Positions 1-9,300 of a stretch of 64,000 nt of DNA are shown here, one piece after another (position 1 is the first letter of the stretch; each line of letters opens with the position of its first letter). The DNA lies in NCBI RefSeq assembly GCF_000378185.1, contig NZ_KB899381.1, positions 62,001-126,000 of the forward strand. The letters run 5' to 3'. Origin of the DNA: Salinimonas chungwhensis DSM 16280. Lineage in GTDB: Bacteria; Pseudomonadota; Gammaproteobacteria; Enterobacterales; Alteromonadaceae. The position numbers were made by a program, and so were the translations under genes. Under the pieces are notes generated by a model. It saw nothing but the letters and a program-made list of their open reading frames with translations. It searched no databases and was not told the DNA's origin.

Positions 1-1811
1 TGCAGACTGCGAGGTGCATTAGCGTTGTTTGTACTCAATTGTACCACGCCTTTTTTCTGGATCTCTGCGAGCTTTACAGCGTTGGTATTATCATTTATAC
101 CCTGTGAATTGTAGCTTAGGGTAAAGCTATCTCCGGCGGTTGGCTTGCCTGAGAGCGAAAAATCATAGCCGGGGTAATCTGCACCAAAACCTGCCTGTTC
201 CAGCAGGTTATTGTAATTATCCCCCACTGTAGCAGATGTAATGGTGTTACCAGCGCTATCTATCACATTGAAATCTGTATCTGAGGTGAATACAACTGCT
301 ACCGGTGCTTCTGTTGCAGCACTGGGTGGTGTCGCTATGCCTCCGGCGCCATCAAATGCGGATATATCGTAGTCTGTGTTGGTCACCCTTATCGAGGCGA
401 CTCTGGCATCCCCAAGGTTAGCCGTTGCCGGCTCTGCCCGTAACGGTGAGGCAAACGCTAATGTTTCAGCCCGCTGCGTGGTAAGAGTGAGTTCTGAAGC
501 CGTTGCTTTTGCAGGTTGCAATAAGAATGCATCGTCAACTGCATAGGCACCGGGTGAATCAAAATTGATTTCCACACCGCCGGGAATTTCAGTAAATCCG
601 GTTGGTGCAACGGCCTGACCTGTATGAATAATAGCATCGCCATTAGAATCGAGCTTGGGTGAGCCGTCCGCGTTTAGCATATGAACATCGAAGGTCAACG
701 GCGCACCGACGCCATCGACTGACTGAACAACCACTTTAACGTCAGCGTCTGTCACTTCACTGCCCTTGCCCGGGGTGAATTGTCCGGCCATGGTCAGCGA
801 GTTGTCGGAGTTATCGAAGTTTAACCCGGTAAGTGACGGCAGACTAAAAATATCCCCGCCCAGCTGCATATCCATGTCCATGCCCAGACGGTTCTGGGTA
901 TTAACCGCATCGGCCATGGCAACGGCGATTTGGCCGATATCCCGCTGGGCCGGGCTCAATACCTCGTTTCGGAAACGAAACAGACCACCCAGACTGCCAC
1001 CGAGACGGTCCTCGGTAATCGGCACACCAACAGGATTTGCCTGGTTTTCTTTGTTTAATGCAAGCTGAAGATGCTTTTGCCCTGTATCGGCGCCGGTTTT
1101 TAGTTGTAATACACTGAAGCTGCCATTTTCCAGGACCAGTGACTCACCGGAGCTAAGGTTTACTGCTTTGGCACCATTTTTTGTTTCCCGCACCTCGATG
1201 GACATAATGTCGGCAAGCTTGTTAATTGCCTTATCCCGTTCATTGAGTAATGCATTGGGCTGATCATTACTCCCTCCCTTCGAACTAAGGATTTTGCGGT
1301 TTAAATCTCCGATATTTTGAATTAGCTCGTTGGCCTCGCTGATTTGCGCATCGAACTCCAGATTAAGCTCGTCTTCTTTAGCCAGCAAATAGTCAGAGGT
1401 GGTGCCCATCCGATGCAACAGACCTTGCGCTTCGCCTAATACAGCTCCACGGGAGGCAAGGTTAGTAGGGTCATCCGCCGCTGTCTGTAATGCCGAAAAA
1501 AACTTACTCAGACCAGTAGATAATGCGTTGGCCTCGCTGGCCAGAAGATTATCAATTGCACTGGTTTTTTGTGTGAATGCTTCCAGCTCACCCACTGCAG
1601 TAATATCGCGGCGTAGCTGGTTTTGGGCAAAGGTATTAATAACCCGTTCAGTGGCTCCCCGACCTACCCCCATTACATTGTCATTAGTAAAGATGGTTTG
1701 TTCGCGGACGTACCCGTCGGTATTGACGTTGGCAATATTATTGGAGGTAGTCTGCAGCAATTTGTTACTGGCATTTACCCCACTGCTGGCAATCGAAAAC
1801 AAGTCAATCAT
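1..1811 (-). CDS. flgK: Flagellar hook-associated protein 1 FlgK (partial, C-terminus beyond window)
   Basis: The frame is open from the ATG at 1811 down to the window edge, giving 603 codons with no stop, so only the C-terminus is missing. FlgK forms the junction between hook and filament outside the cell. The N-terminus (MIDLFSIASSGVNASNKLL) and the following SNNIANVNTDGYVRE stretch at about residues 24-38 are the signature of the flagellar rod/hook/HAP family, whose N-terminal helix pairs with the C-terminal helix. The window ends before that C-terminal helix. The start lies only 5 bp after the flgJ stop, so flgK should be the last gene of the flgFGHIJK transcript seen here, although a late promoter inside flgJ cannot be excluded. 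Confidence 0.95.
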   Translation of the reverse strand, partial: MIDLFSIASSGVNASNKLLQTTSNNIANVNTDGYVREQTIFTNDNVMGVGRGATERVINTFAQNQLRRDITAVGELEAFTQKTSAIDNLLASEANALSTGLSKFFSALQTAADDPTNLASRGAVLGEAQGLLHRMGTTSDYLLAKEDELNLEFDAQISEANELIQNIGDLNRKILSSKGGSNDQPNALLNERDKAINKLADIMSIEVRETKNGAKAVNLSSGESLVLENGSFSVLQLKTGADTGQKHLQLALNKENQANPVGVPITEDRLGGSLGGLFRFRNEVLSPAQRDIGQIAVAMADAVNTQNRLGMDMDMQLGGDIFSLPSLTGLNFDNSDNSLTMAGQFTPGKGSEVTDADVKVVVQSVDGVGAPLTFDVHMLNADGSPKLDSNGDAIIHTGQAVAPTGFTEIPGGVEINFDSPGAYAVDDAFLLQPAKATASELTLTTQRAETLAFASPLRAEPATANLGDARVASIRVTNTDYDISAFDGAGGIATPPSAATEAPVAVVFTSDTDFNVIDSAGNTITSATVGDNYNNLLEQAGFGADYPGYDFSLSGKPTAGDSFTLSYNSQGINDNTNAVKLAEIQKKGVVQLSTNNANAPRSL

Positions 1812-1816
1812 TGAAT

Positions 1817-2785
1817 TTATCCTTTACCAGCTTGAGGCTGAAAGCCATTGAGTGTCCGGCCACGGTACACTGACTTAAGTTTATCTGCATATGCCGGGTC
1901 GGTCGCATAGCCGGCTTGCTGTAATGCCTCGAAATAGGCATGACTGTTCTGGCTTTCTGATACCGCCTTTTCATAGCGCGGGCTGGACTGCAAGAAGCTC
2001 ACATAGTCTTGCATTGCATCACCAATAGAATCGTAAGCGCGAAATGCTGCTTTTTGTTTTTGCGGCATGCCGTTGGAAAACTCCAGCGTGTCAACCATCG
2101 CCTGCTTACCCTGCCAGTTTCTGTCGGCTTTGATACCAAATAAATTATACGAGGGCGTACCGTTGCTGTCATGAATGACATATTGGCCCCACCCAGTCTC
2201 GACCGCCGCCTGGGCGATGATAGCTTTGGGATCACCGCCAAGCTGATCAGCCGCTTTTTGCGCATGAGGATAAAGGGCCTGTATAAACGCCTGTTGATCT
2301 TCAGCAATCGGCGCTTTAAATGCAGAAGCCGCTTTGGTGGGCGCAGCAGATAACATGTTTTCCTGTGCTGACTGTACCTGCTCGATAGTGTTGCGGTTAA
2401 TCGACGACAGGTTTGCGTCTGCGCGAATGACACTGGCGGGGGTATAATCAGGGTTATTCTGACCCAGCTGTTTCACAATGATATCCGCCAGCCCCAGCCC
2501 GCCATTTGAACTCAGGTCTACGGCGAGTTGTTGGTCGTGCATGTCACGGTAAAATTTCACCTGCTGGGAATTGAACGGGCTGTCTTCATCCGCCATAGCT
2601 TCCTGCGCTTTACGCATGGACTTCATCATCATCTGAACAAAAATAGCTTCAAATTGTTTCGCCGTTTCTTCCAGTGCACTTTGGTCTTCACCGCTGGCGA
2701 TGGCTTCGCGCAGCGTATTCAGGCTGCCAACATCGTGCGCATTACGCGCCATTTCCATTTGATTGCGGGTATGCAGAGTATCCAT
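1817..2785 (-). CDS. flgJ: Peptidoglycan hydrolase FlgJ (rod-cap / muramidase fusion)
   Basis: This 322-residue protein has the two-domain layout of enterobacterial and Vibrio FlgJ. Residues about 35-105 form the rod-binding cap domain (KQFEAIFVQMMMKSMRKA). Residues about 165-315 form a glucosaminidase-type hydrolase with the catalytic-acid context QAAVETGWGQY (Glu196) and NLFGIKAD downstream. It caps rod assembly and opens the peptidoglycan layer in the periplasm. There is no signal peptide, as expected for a substrate exported by the flagellar type III system. The ATG shares one base with the flgI stop (TGATG), so the two are probably translationally coupled. Confidence 0.96.
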   Translation of the reverse strand: MDTLHTRNQMEMARNAHDVGSLNTLREAIASGEDQSALEETAKQFEAIFVQMMMKSMRKAQEAMADEDSPFNSQQVKFYRDMHDQQLAVDLSSNGGLGLADIIVKQLGQNNPDYTPASVIRADANLSSINRNTIEQVQSAQENMLSAAPTKAASAFKAPIAEDQQAFIQALYPHAQKAADQLGGDPKAIIAQAAVETGWGQYVIHDSNGTPSYNLFGIKADRNWQGKQAMVDTLEFSNGMPQKQKAAFRAYDSIGDAMQDYVSFLQSSPRYEKAVSESQNSHAYFEALQQAGYATDPAYADKLKSVYRGRTLNGFQPQAGKG

Positions 2786-3897
2786 CAGATCACCACCAGC
2801 TCGCCGCGCAATGCGCCGGCCTGACGTAATGCTTCAAGAATGGCCATGAGGTCGCCCGGTGCAGCACCCACTTCATTAACCGCTCTGACAAGTTGATCTA
2901 AGGTGACGCCGGGCTCAAATTTAAACATCCGGCTGTCGGATAAATCTACATCCACAATAGACTGCGCAGTAACGACTGTATTGCCGTCGGCCAGCGCATT
3001 GGGCTGGGTGACCTGCTGATTTTCCGCAATGGTAACCGTCAGCCCGCCGTGGGTAATAGCGGCAGGTAACAGCCGCACATTCTGGCCTATGACAATGGTG
3101 CCGGTACGGCTGTTGATAACCACCCGGGCTGGTGCTTCGGCCACTTCAAATTCAAAATTTTCCAGTACAGCTAAAAAACCTACGCGCTGACCCGGATCCC
3201 GTGGTGCGGTCACCCGCACAGATGCAGCATCCATCGGTGTGGCAATACTGTAGCCCTTATCCGGATCAGCGCCAAGGCGCTGATTGATGGTATCAGCCAG
3301 ACGTTTGGCCGTGGTGAAATCAGGATAATGAAGATTAAGCGTAAGCGAATCGCCTGATGCAAACCCGCTGGGTACGGCTTTTTCGACCATCGCGCCATTA
3401 GGAATTCTACCCACGGTAGGCGTGTTGATAACAATTTTGGAGCCATCATTGCCCTGAGCTCCAAAGCCGTTGACCACAAGGCTTCCCTGAGCAACCGCAT
3501 AAACGTTGCCATCCACCCCTTTTAAAAAGGTTTGCAGCAACGTGCCGCCCTGAAGACTCGCTGCTTCGCCCACTGAAGAGACCGTGACATCAATAGACTG
3601 CCCCGGCTTGGTAAACGCTGGTAGCTCAGCATGCACAGCAACTGCTGCAACATTTTTAATTTTAGGTTTAACGTTAGGGTCAAGGCTGATACCGAAGTTG
3701 GTCAGCATGGTACGAAAGCTTTGTTCGGTAAACGGGCTTTGCTCCCCAGTACCTGGCAAGCCTACCACCAGGCCATAACCAATGAGCTGATTAGACCGTA
3801 CGCCCTGAATGTTGGCAACATCTTTAATTCGTTGTGCTGATACCTGTGCAGCGGTAACCAGTGCAATAAGAGCAACCATAAGTTTTAAAACGTTCAT
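2785..3897 (-). CDS. flgI: Flagellar P-ring protein FlgI
   Basis: This 370-residue protein matches the usual FlgI length. Residues 1-21 (ending VSA before QR) are a Sec signal peptide, so it is secreted to the periplasm, where it polymerises into the P ring around the rod in the peptidoglycan. Family hallmarks follow at once: [20 protein letters not shown] and [10 protein letters not shown]. The C-terminus has the conserved [20 protein letters not shown] segment. FlgA, encoded at 11283, is its assembly chaperone. The flgH stop is 9 bp upstream and flgJ overlaps by one base. Confidence 0.97.
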   Translation of the reverse strand: MNVLKLMVALIALVTAAQVSAQRIKDVANIQGVRSNQLIGYGLVVGLPGTGEQSPFTEQSFRTMLTNFGISLDPNVKPKIKNVAAVAVHAELPAFTKPGQSIDVTVSSVGEAASLQGGTLLQTFLKGVDGNVYAVAQGSLVVNGFGAQGNDGSKIVINTPTVGRIPNGAMVEKAVPSGFASGDSLTLNLHYPDFTTAKRLADTINQRLGADPDKGYSIATPMDAASVRVTAPRDPGQRVGFLAVLENFEFEVAEAPARVVINSRTGTIVIGQNVRLLPAAITHGGLTVTIAENQQVTQPNALADGNTVVTAQSIVDVDLSDSRMFKFEPGVTLDQLVRAVNEVGAAPGDLMAILEALRQAGALRGELVVI

Positions 3898-3906
3898 GAC
3901 AACTCC

Positions 3907-4587
3907 TTAAAAGGGCCAGTAATCAGAGGCGAAAAACTGGGTGAGCCAGCCTTTTTCCTGAGCTCTGGCAAAACTGCCGGTACCACTGTACTGGATGCGC
4001 GCGTTAGCCACTTTGGTAGAGACAATTTGGTTCTCAGGGCTGATGTCGGCCGGACGAATTATCCCCGTCAGACGGATGTATTCATCGCCCTGATTCAGGG
4101 TCAGCCATTTTTCTCCGCGTATAACCAGATTCTGGTTTGGCAACACATCCACGACGGTGACTGAAATCGCACCGGATAAACTGTTGCGCTGGTTAGCCTG
4201 CGCGTCGCCGGCGAACTCGCTGGCGGCGTTGACACCCAGCTGAATGGTTTCTCCGCCGATATTTATCGGGTTGCCGCCCAGCCCAATAATAGGCTGAACA
4301 TCGACACCGGTTTCCTTAGATGTGGTGGTGCCGGCAGATTTGGTAGCGTTGGTATTTTCGCGCAAAGTAACCGTGATGATATCGCCCACCCGACGTGCAG
4401 TGACATCGGAATAAAGACTATTAGCCATGTAAGGCTTGAACAGTGAACCATCTTCAACAATATGCTCACGGGGGATGTTGGGCACTACCGGGGCAAATGA
4501 GGGATCATTTGCCTGAATCGGAGCCTTCGGTGTACTGTTGCATCCGGCCAGTACCAACACACTTAAAACGGCAACAAAAATACGCAT
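3907..4587 (-). CDS. flgH: Flagellar L-ring lipoprotein FlgH
   Basis: This 226-residue protein starts with a lipoprotein signal peptide whose lipobox LAGC places the acylated cysteine at residue 16. FlgH forms the L ring in the outer membrane around the flagellar rod. Family motifs seen are SLYSDVTARRVGDIITVTL near residues 58-76 and the C-terminal RIQYSGTGSFARAQ segment before the WPF end. It lies 11 bp after flgG and 9 bp before flgI in the flgFGHIJK unit. In Vibrio-type flagella the L ring is further bound by the H ring (FlgT, with FlgO and FlgP), and genes for two of these lie in this window. Confidence 0.96.
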   Translation of the reverse strand: MRIFVAVLSVLVLAGCNSTPKAPIQANDPSFAPVVPNIPREHIVEDGSLFKPYMANSLYSDVTARRVGDIITVTLRENTNATKSAGTTTSKETGVDVQPIIGLGGNPINIGGETIQLGVNAASEFAGDAQANQRNSLSGAISVTVVDVLPNQNLVIRGEKWLTLNQGDEYIRLTGIIRPADISPENQIVSTKVANARIQYSGTGSFARAQEKGWLTQFFASDYWPF

Positions 4588-4598
4588 AATACTACTCG

Positions 4599-5387
4599 TT
4601 ATAGCTGCTGAATAACCTGACCAAGCATTTGGTCCACTGACGAAATAACCTTAGAGTTCATTTCGTAAAGACGCTGGCTTTCAATCAGGTTGACCAGCTC
4701 TTCGGTGACATTCACGTTGGAAGTCTCCAGCGTGCCCTGAGAAATGGTCCCCAGGCCCTGTAAGCCTGGAACGCCCTGAATAGGCGCGCCACTGGAAGCT
4801 GTTTCCACAAAGAGATTCTGACCCGTAGGCTGCAATCCGGTGGGATTGATAAAGTCTGCCACATTAATTTGCCCAAGCACCTGTGGCTCAGCCTGACCGC
4901 GCACTGACGCGGATACTTCACCATCCTGAGAAATGGAAATCTGCTGGGCGTCTTCGGGAACTGCAATTTCCGGCTGAAGCAAAAATCCGGCACCTGCGGT
5001 GACAATTTGCCCCTGGTCATTTAAAGAAAACTGGCCGTTACGGGTATAGGCAATGGAACCATCAGGCTGCAGAATCTCAAAATAACCACGGCCCTGGATC
5101 GACATATCCAGCGAATTTTCTGTGCTTTGAATGTTGCCCTGCGTGTGTGCTTTTTGCGTAGCAACAACTTTTGAACCTGAACCAAGCATCAAACCTGAGG
5201 GACGCTCAGTATCCGCAGAGGAACGGCCACCAGGCTGATTGATGTTCTGGTACAGCAAGTCTTCGAAGACCGCGCGATCTTTTTTGAAACCGATGGTTGA
5301 CGCGTTGGCGAGGTTGTTAGAGACCACGGACACGTCGGTTTGTGCAGCGTCTAAACCGGTTTTACTAATCCACAATGCTGGATGCAT
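4599..5387 (-). CDS. flgG: Flagellar distal rod protein FlgG
   Basis: This 262-residue protein is within two residues of the usual FlgG length. It opens with MHPALWISKTGLDAAQTDV, carries the family motif VVSNNLANASTIGFKKDRA (about residues 21-39), and ends with the conserved C-terminal helix NVTEELVNLIESQRLYEMNS. FlgG makes the distal rod that crosses the P and L rings and is exported by the flagellar secretion system without a signal peptide. It lies 55 bp downstream of flgF and 11 bp upstream of flgH in the same operon. Confidence 0.97.
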   Translation of the reverse strand: MHPALWISKTGLDAAQTDVSVVSNNLANASTIGFKKDRAVFEDLLYQNINQPGGRSSADTERPSGLMLGSGSKVVATQKAHTQGNIQSTENSLDMSIQGRGYFEILQPDGSIAYTRNGQFSLNDQGQIVTAGAGFLLQPEIAVPEDAQQISISQDGEVSASVRGQAEPQVLGQINVADFINPTGLQPTGQNLFVETASSGAPIQGVPGLQGLGTISQGTLETSNVNVTEELVNLIESQRLYEMNSKVISSVDQMLGQVIQQL

Positions 5388-5442
5388 ACTTTACTCCTGA
5401 AGCACTTAAGGCGACACGGCCGCCGGGCTTGATATTATTCGT

Positions 5443-6186
5443 TTACAGTATTCTTAAAAGCATGTTGCCCTGGCTTGCCAGCTCGTCAGCTTTTTTCATC
5501 ATTTTTACCTGCATTTCGTAATGTCGCTGCAGGCTGATCATATCCACCATTTCATTGACGGCGTTAACATTAGAGCCCTCCACCATACCCGAGCGCACCT
5601 GAACCTGTGGATCGGCGTTTAAGATATTGCCGTCTTTGGTGCGGAACAGGCCGTCATCACCACGCTGAATGCTTTTCAAATCGGGATTGACCAGCTTGAG
5701 ACGTCCTACTTCCTGCGACACGGTTTCCGGAGCGCCTACCGGGCGGACCGAGATCGTGCCGTCAGAAGCAATATTCAGGTTATCCAGTGGTACCGGCAGA
5801 TAGATAGGGCCGTTATCGCCCATAGCAATATTGCCGTGCATATCCGTCAAAACTCCGTCAGGGCCAAGCTGAAAGCTTCCATCCCGGGACAATGCTTCGT
5901 TACCTGCAGGATCCTGCATGGCAAACCAGCCGTTTCCCTGAATCGCAACGTCAAGATCCCGTCCGGTCTGGACCATCGCCCCGCCCTCGTAATTGTTCGA
6001 GGGACTTTCGGTCATTGAGAAGACCCGGGTCGGCAAACCTTCGCCGTAGGCCGGCATTGCCCTTGCCTGTTCTAACTGTGCTTTGAACCCGCTGGTCTGG
6101 GCGTTCGCCAGATTATTGGCTTTAATACCGGTAGCCAGGAGGTCTTGTTTGGCGCCGCTTGCAGCAATATAAAGAAGTTTATCCAT
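5443..6186 (-). CDS. flgF: Flagellar proximal rod protein FlgF
   Basis: This 247-residue rod protein starts MDKLLYIAASGAKQDLLATG and has KANNLANAQTSGFKAQL near residues 23-39, then the C-terminal family helix NAVNEMVDMISLQRHYEMQV. FlgF is a proximal rod subunit between FlgC and FlgG. It is the first gene of a second early flagellar transcription unit: an RpoN promoter lies 43-57 bp upstream and the preceding flgE is closed by a hairpin terminator. No other function is plausible given its position between flgE and flgG. Confidence 0.96.
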   Translation of the reverse strand: MDKLLYIAASGAKQDLLATGIKANNLANAQTSGFKAQLEQARAMPAYGEGLPTRVFSMTESPSNNYEGGAMVQTGRDLDVAIQGNGWFAMQDPAGNEALSRDGSFQLGPDGVLTDMHGNIAMGDNGPIYLPVPLDNLNIASDGTISVRPVGAPETVSQEVGRLKLVNPDLKSIQRGDDGLFRTKDGNILNADPQVQVRSGMVEGSNVNAVNEMVDMISLQRHYEMQVKMMKKADELASQGNMLLRIL

Positions 6187-6228
6187 GACTGACTTTTGAC
6201 GTTTTTATGCTAAGTTACCCAGGACTTT

Positions 6229-6243
6229 GCAAAGGTAGTGCCA
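6229..6243 (-). promoter_or_regulatory. RpoN (sigma-54) promoter of flgFGHIJK
   Basis: Read on the minus strand the site is TGGCAC, five bases, TTGC. It carries the invariant GG (-24) and GC (-12) with exactly ten bases between them. It lies 43 bp upstream of the flgF start, just after the flgE terminator. In polar flagellates early and middle flagellar genes are transcribed by RpoN with an NtrC-type activator (FlrA/FlrC class). Confidence 0.88.
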
Positions 6244-6271
6244 AAAGCATTTAAATTGAAAGGCTATTAGT

Positions 6272-6296
6272 AAAAAGGCCGCGTGACGCGGCCTTT
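6272..6296 (-). terminator. Rho-independent terminator after flgE
   Basis: A perfect 7-bp GC stem (GGCCGCG / CGCGGCC, arms 6277-6283 and 6287-6293, loop of three), extended by A-T pairs, is followed on the minus strand by TTTTTA. It sits 22 bases after the flgE stop and before the flgF RpoN promoter, so it separates the flgBCDE and flgFGHIJK units. Confidence 0.85.
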
Positions 6297-6318
6297 GGCT
6301 GGTAATAAGTAAAGGGAA

Positions 6319-7704
6319 TTAACGAATATTCAAAATTGTCTGGTTAAGCTGATTATTGGCTTCCAGTGCTTTGGAGCTGGCCTGGAAGTTACGCTGGGCG
6401 ATAATCAAATCAATCAGCTCGGTAGTCAGATTAACGTTGGCTTGCTCCAGCGCTGACGAGTTTATCTCACCAAATGTGCCGGTGGTGGCTTCACCTGCCA
6501 GTGCTTCACCAGACTCCAGGCTTTCCTTCCATTGCGTACTGCTTTCCTGGGTCAGTCCCTGTTCATTGGCAAAGCGTGCTAAGGCCACCCGAACAATCGG
6601 TTCGGAAGTACCATTAGAAAATGTTGCCCGCACCAGACCATCCGCACCAATATCAATGCCAGTAAGACGTCCTACCGGTAATCCGTCCTGCTCCAGTGAC
6701 GTTACTTCGAAGCTGGAAGCAAACTGTGTCGGCTCATTAGGCGTAGCATTGTTTTCATCCAGGTTAAAATCTACTGTAATTTGTTGACTTGCGTCTGAAC
6801 CGTTGCTAAGAATCGTATCTCCTAAAGCCTCGGTCTGGATTTTAGAGTTTGGCTGGGGGTTACCGTCAGCAGACTCAATACCGATAAAATCCCCGCCGGC
6901 ACTGAATTTCATGCGTGCCGCAGTAGTATGATTACCCGTATCCGCACCGACAGTGTTGGCCGCGGTCGTTGGGTCGGCATCAGTGCCATCTGAGTTAACC
7001 ACATCTACCATCTGACCATCCACAGAGGTGGCTACATACCACTCATTATCAACACCAGGGGTATTGTCTTTGATGTAATAGTAAGTCATCACATGGCTGT
7101 CACCCAGCGAGTCATAGGTCGTGACTGAGGTGGCAGCGTTGTAAGTGAGCGGGTCATCCGGGTCAAATTTAGCCGGATCCTTGCCTTGTTCATTGGCTGG
7201 CAGATTCATTCGGATATCGACTTCTCTGGTGGCCTGAGGAGATCCCGAAGAGTCAGGAATACGCACAGGCTCAGTAGTGCTCAATGCTACAGAGGCGCTG
7301 GTGCCATCTTTGTTGACCGGAAAACCCAGCAGGTTGTCACCGTTGCTGTTCACTACAAAATTATCTTCATCCAGCTTGAACTGCCCTGAACGCGTGAATG
7401 AAAAGTCCCGTGAATTGATTTCAGGGACCGTTGCGAAAAAACCGTTACCGGTAATCGCAAGATCCAGCGCAGTATTGGTAAATTGCAGACTTCCCTGGGA
7501 AAATTGCTGTGCGACCTGTTGTGTCAGTACACCATCACCCACTTTGGTTTTACTACCTGCCAGCAGCGAGGAGGCGTAAACATCACCAAACTCTGCCCGA
7601 GACTCTTTAAAACCAACGGTGTTGACGTTGGCAATGTTATTTGAAGTGACATCCAAATCTTTTTGCGCAGCGGATACGCCACTTAGTGCAATGTTAAAAG
7701 ACAT
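6319..7704 (-). CDS. flgE: Flagellar hook protein FlgE
   Basis: This 461-residue protein polymerises into the flagellar hook, the universal joint outside the cell. The N-terminal MSFNIALSGVSAAQKDLDVT and TSNNIANVNTVGFKESRA (about residues 20-37) and the C-terminal NVNLTTELIDLIIAQRNFQA are the conserved paired helices of the family. The variable middle forms the exposed hook domains. It follows flgD, which encodes the hook cap, by 15 bp and is the last gene of the flgB unit, ending at a strong hairpin terminator. Confidence 0.97.
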   Translation of the reverse strand: MSFNIALSGVSAAQKDLDVTSNNIANVNTVGFKESRAEFGDVYASSLLAGSKTKVGDGVLTQQVAQQFSQGSLQFTNTALDLAITGNGFFATVPEINSRDFSFTRSGQFKLDEDNFVVNSNGDNLLGFPVNKDGTSASVALSTTEPVRIPDSSGSPQATREVDIRMNLPANEQGKDPAKFDPDDPLTYNAATSVTTYDSLGDSHVMTYYYIKDNTPGVDNEWYVATSVDGQMVDVVNSDGTDADPTTAANTVGADTGNHTTAARMKFSAGGDFIGIESADGNPQPNSKIQTEALGDTILSNGSDASQQITVDFNLDENNATPNEPTQFASSFEVTSLEQDGLPVGRLTGIDIGADGLVRATFSNGTSEPIVRVALARFANEQGLTQESSTQWKESLESGEALAGEATTGTFGEINSSALEQANVNLTTELIDLIIAQRNFQASSKALEANNQLNQTILNIR

Positions 7705-7719
7705 TTTTTACTTCTCCTG

Positions 7720-8406
7720 CTAACTACTGATTTGGATGACATCATCCAGATTGATACTGACATCGCCATCCAAATTCAAAATTACGCCCTGACCGCTACC
7801 GGCCATACTGACACTACCTACATGACGATTCATTGCCGTAGGAATTGCAACCCCTTCACCACGCGCCTGGCCTGATGCACTAACCACATATTGTCCTGGC
7901 GGCATAGCGTTGCCCTGCTGGTCGGTACCATCCCAGGCGAACTGAACATTGCCAGCACCCTGGGTACCCGCATCAATGGATTTGACGATTTCACCATTAG
8001 CATTTTTTATGGTGATTTTCATGTCCTGAACCGTCTCATCGTTGACTACCACGCCGGAGAACCCTGAGCCAGCCTGCCCCATATAGCCGATATTACTTTC
8101 TACCAAGACATTCTGGCCAATAAGACTGGAAGCCTGCAACGCCTGATTAGAGGTCATCGAAGCCGCAAAATCTTTAAACTTACTGTTTAAGTCAGTGATG
8201 CCCTCAGCCATTGAAAACGACGTCATCTGAGAAACCATCTGATCGTTGTCGACCGGCTTACTGGGATCCTGATGAGCAAGCTGCTCCGTCAGCAACGAGA
8301 AAAAATCTTCCTGCGATAATTTCTGTTCACTGCCATCAGCGACTGGCTTCTTTTCTTCCTGCCAGTACAGATCATTGATCAGGCCTTTGTTATCTACTGT
8401 ATTCAC
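7720..8406 (-). CDS. flgD: Flagellar hook-cap / hook assembly protein FlgD
   Basis: The 228-residue product has the conserved N-terminal FlgD segment SQEDFFSLLTEQLAHQDPS followed by DNDQMVSQMTSFSMAEGI, and a C-terminal immunoglobulin/tudor-like hybrid domain (GNVQFAWDGTDQQGNAMPPG, about residues 147-166). FlgD caps the growing hook and guides FlgE polymerisation. It lies 22 bp after flgC and 15 bp before flgE in the flgBCDE operon. Confidence 0.96.
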   Translation of the reverse strand: MNTVDNKGLINDLYWQEEKKPVADGSEQKLSQEDFFSLLTEQLAHQDPSKPVDNDQMVSQMTSFSMAEGITDLNSKFKDFAASMTSNQALQASSLIGQNVLVESNIGYMGQAGSGFSGVVVNDETVQDMKITIKNANGEIVKSIDAGTQGAGNVQFAWDGTDQQGNAMPPGQYVVSASGQARGEGVAIPTAMNRHVGSVSMAGSGQGVILNLDGDVSINLDDVIQISS

Positions 8407-8428
8407 GCGTGCTTTCCTTTACCTGAAC

Positions 8429-8851
8429 CTATTGCCCCTGGCCAAGCTGCAATACACGACGGAATAACCGTTTGGTGGTATCCGCGACCTGTACATTTGT
8501 CTCGTAACCTTTAGAAGCAGAGAGCATATTCGCCATCTCTTCCACCACATTCACGTTGGGCTTGTAGATGTAGCCTTTTTCATCAGCCATCGGGTTGTTG
8601 GGTGCATACTCAACATTCAAAGGCGCATCACTTTCAACGATCCCCTTCACCTGTACACCCATTCCCTTGGTCTGATTATCTGTCGCGCGCTGCAATTCTG
8701 CTGCAAATACAGGATGACGCGCTTTATAGGTTTCACCGTAACTGCTGCTAACGGTATTGGCGTTAGCAATGTTACTGGCAGTAGTGTTCAACCTTACATT
8801 CTCCGCTTCCATTCCGGTGCTGGAGATATTCATTACATTAAATAGACTCAT
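8429..8851 (-). CDS. flgC: Flagellar proximal rod protein FlgC
   Basis: This 140-residue protein shows the FlgC N-terminus MSLFNVMNISSTGMEAENV with SNIANANTVSSSYGETYKA and the C-terminal VNVVEEMANMLSASKGYETN helix. It forms part of the proximal rod. Its ATG overlaps the flgB stop by one base (TAATG), which implies translational coupling. Length is typical of the family (about 134-140). Confidence 0.97.
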   Translation of the reverse strand: MSLFNVMNISSTGMEAENVRLNTTASNIANANTVSSSYGETYKARHPVFAAELQRATDNQTKGMGVQVKGIVESDAPLNVEYAPNNPMADEKGYIYKPNVNVVEEMANMLSASKGYETNVQVADTTKRLFRRVLQLGQGQ

Positions 8852-9252
8852 TACTGGCCTCCGCTAAGCGCTTTTTTCATGCCTTTTAATTTACCGTCCA
8901 GAAACTGTAAGGAGGCCTGGTAGCGCATGCCGTTTTCCAAAAACGCATTTCTTTCTGTCTGCACCTCTACCGTATTACCATCACCGGTATCTGGCTGATT
9001 GGGTATTCGGTATTGCATATCAAACTGACTGGCTGTCATTTTTCCGGCGAAATGTTTATCGCTGGTTCGGGTCATTGTGCCTTGCTGATGCTCCCGGGCT
9101 GACGACATAGCTTTGTTAAAGTCGATATCTTTCGCTTTGTAGCCTGGCGTATTTGCGTTAGCTAGATTACCGGCAATCACTTCCATACGGTCTTCGCGTA
9201 TATTGACTGCTCGCTGGTGGAAACCGACAAGTTTATCCAGATTTATTGCCAT
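8851..9252 (-). CDS. flgB: Flagellar proximal rod protein FlgB
   Basis: With the ATG at 9252 this gives 133 residues. The frame extends to a GTG at 9261, but that codon overlaps the GAGGAG ribosome-binding site (9266-9261), which is correctly spaced 8 bases from the ATG, so the ATG start is preferred. Family motifs are FHQRAVNIREDRMEVIAGNL and NLANANTPGYKAKDIDF near residues 28-44, and the C-terminal rod helix. FlgB forms the rod base next to the MS ring and FliE. It is the first gene of the flgBCDE unit, directly downstream of an RpoN promoter. Confidence 0.96.
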   Translation of the reverse strand: MAINLDKLVGFHQRAVNIREDRMEVIAGNLANANTPGYKAKDIDFNKAMSSAREHQQGTMTRTSDKHFAGKMTASQFDMQYRIPNQPDTGDGNTVEVQTERNAFLENGMRYQASLQFLDGKLKGMKKALSGGQ

Positions 9253-9285
9253 AAATGACACTCCTCATTTGCACAGGAGTGCTTT

Positions 9286-9300
9286 GCAAGTGAAGTGCCA
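9286..9300 (-). promoter_or_regulatory. RpoN (sigma-54) promoter of flgBCDE
   Basis: On the minus strand the sequence is TGGCAC, five bases, TTGC, a full consensus -24/-12 match. The -12 GC is 34 bp from the flgB ATG, so the leader is short and contains the GAGGAG ribosome-binding site. Confidence 0.9.

Noticed and set aside
1399-1851. Plus-strand open frame of 150 codons over flgK
   Set aside because: Shadow frame of flgK, whose minus-strand product is clearly a flagellar hook-associated protein.
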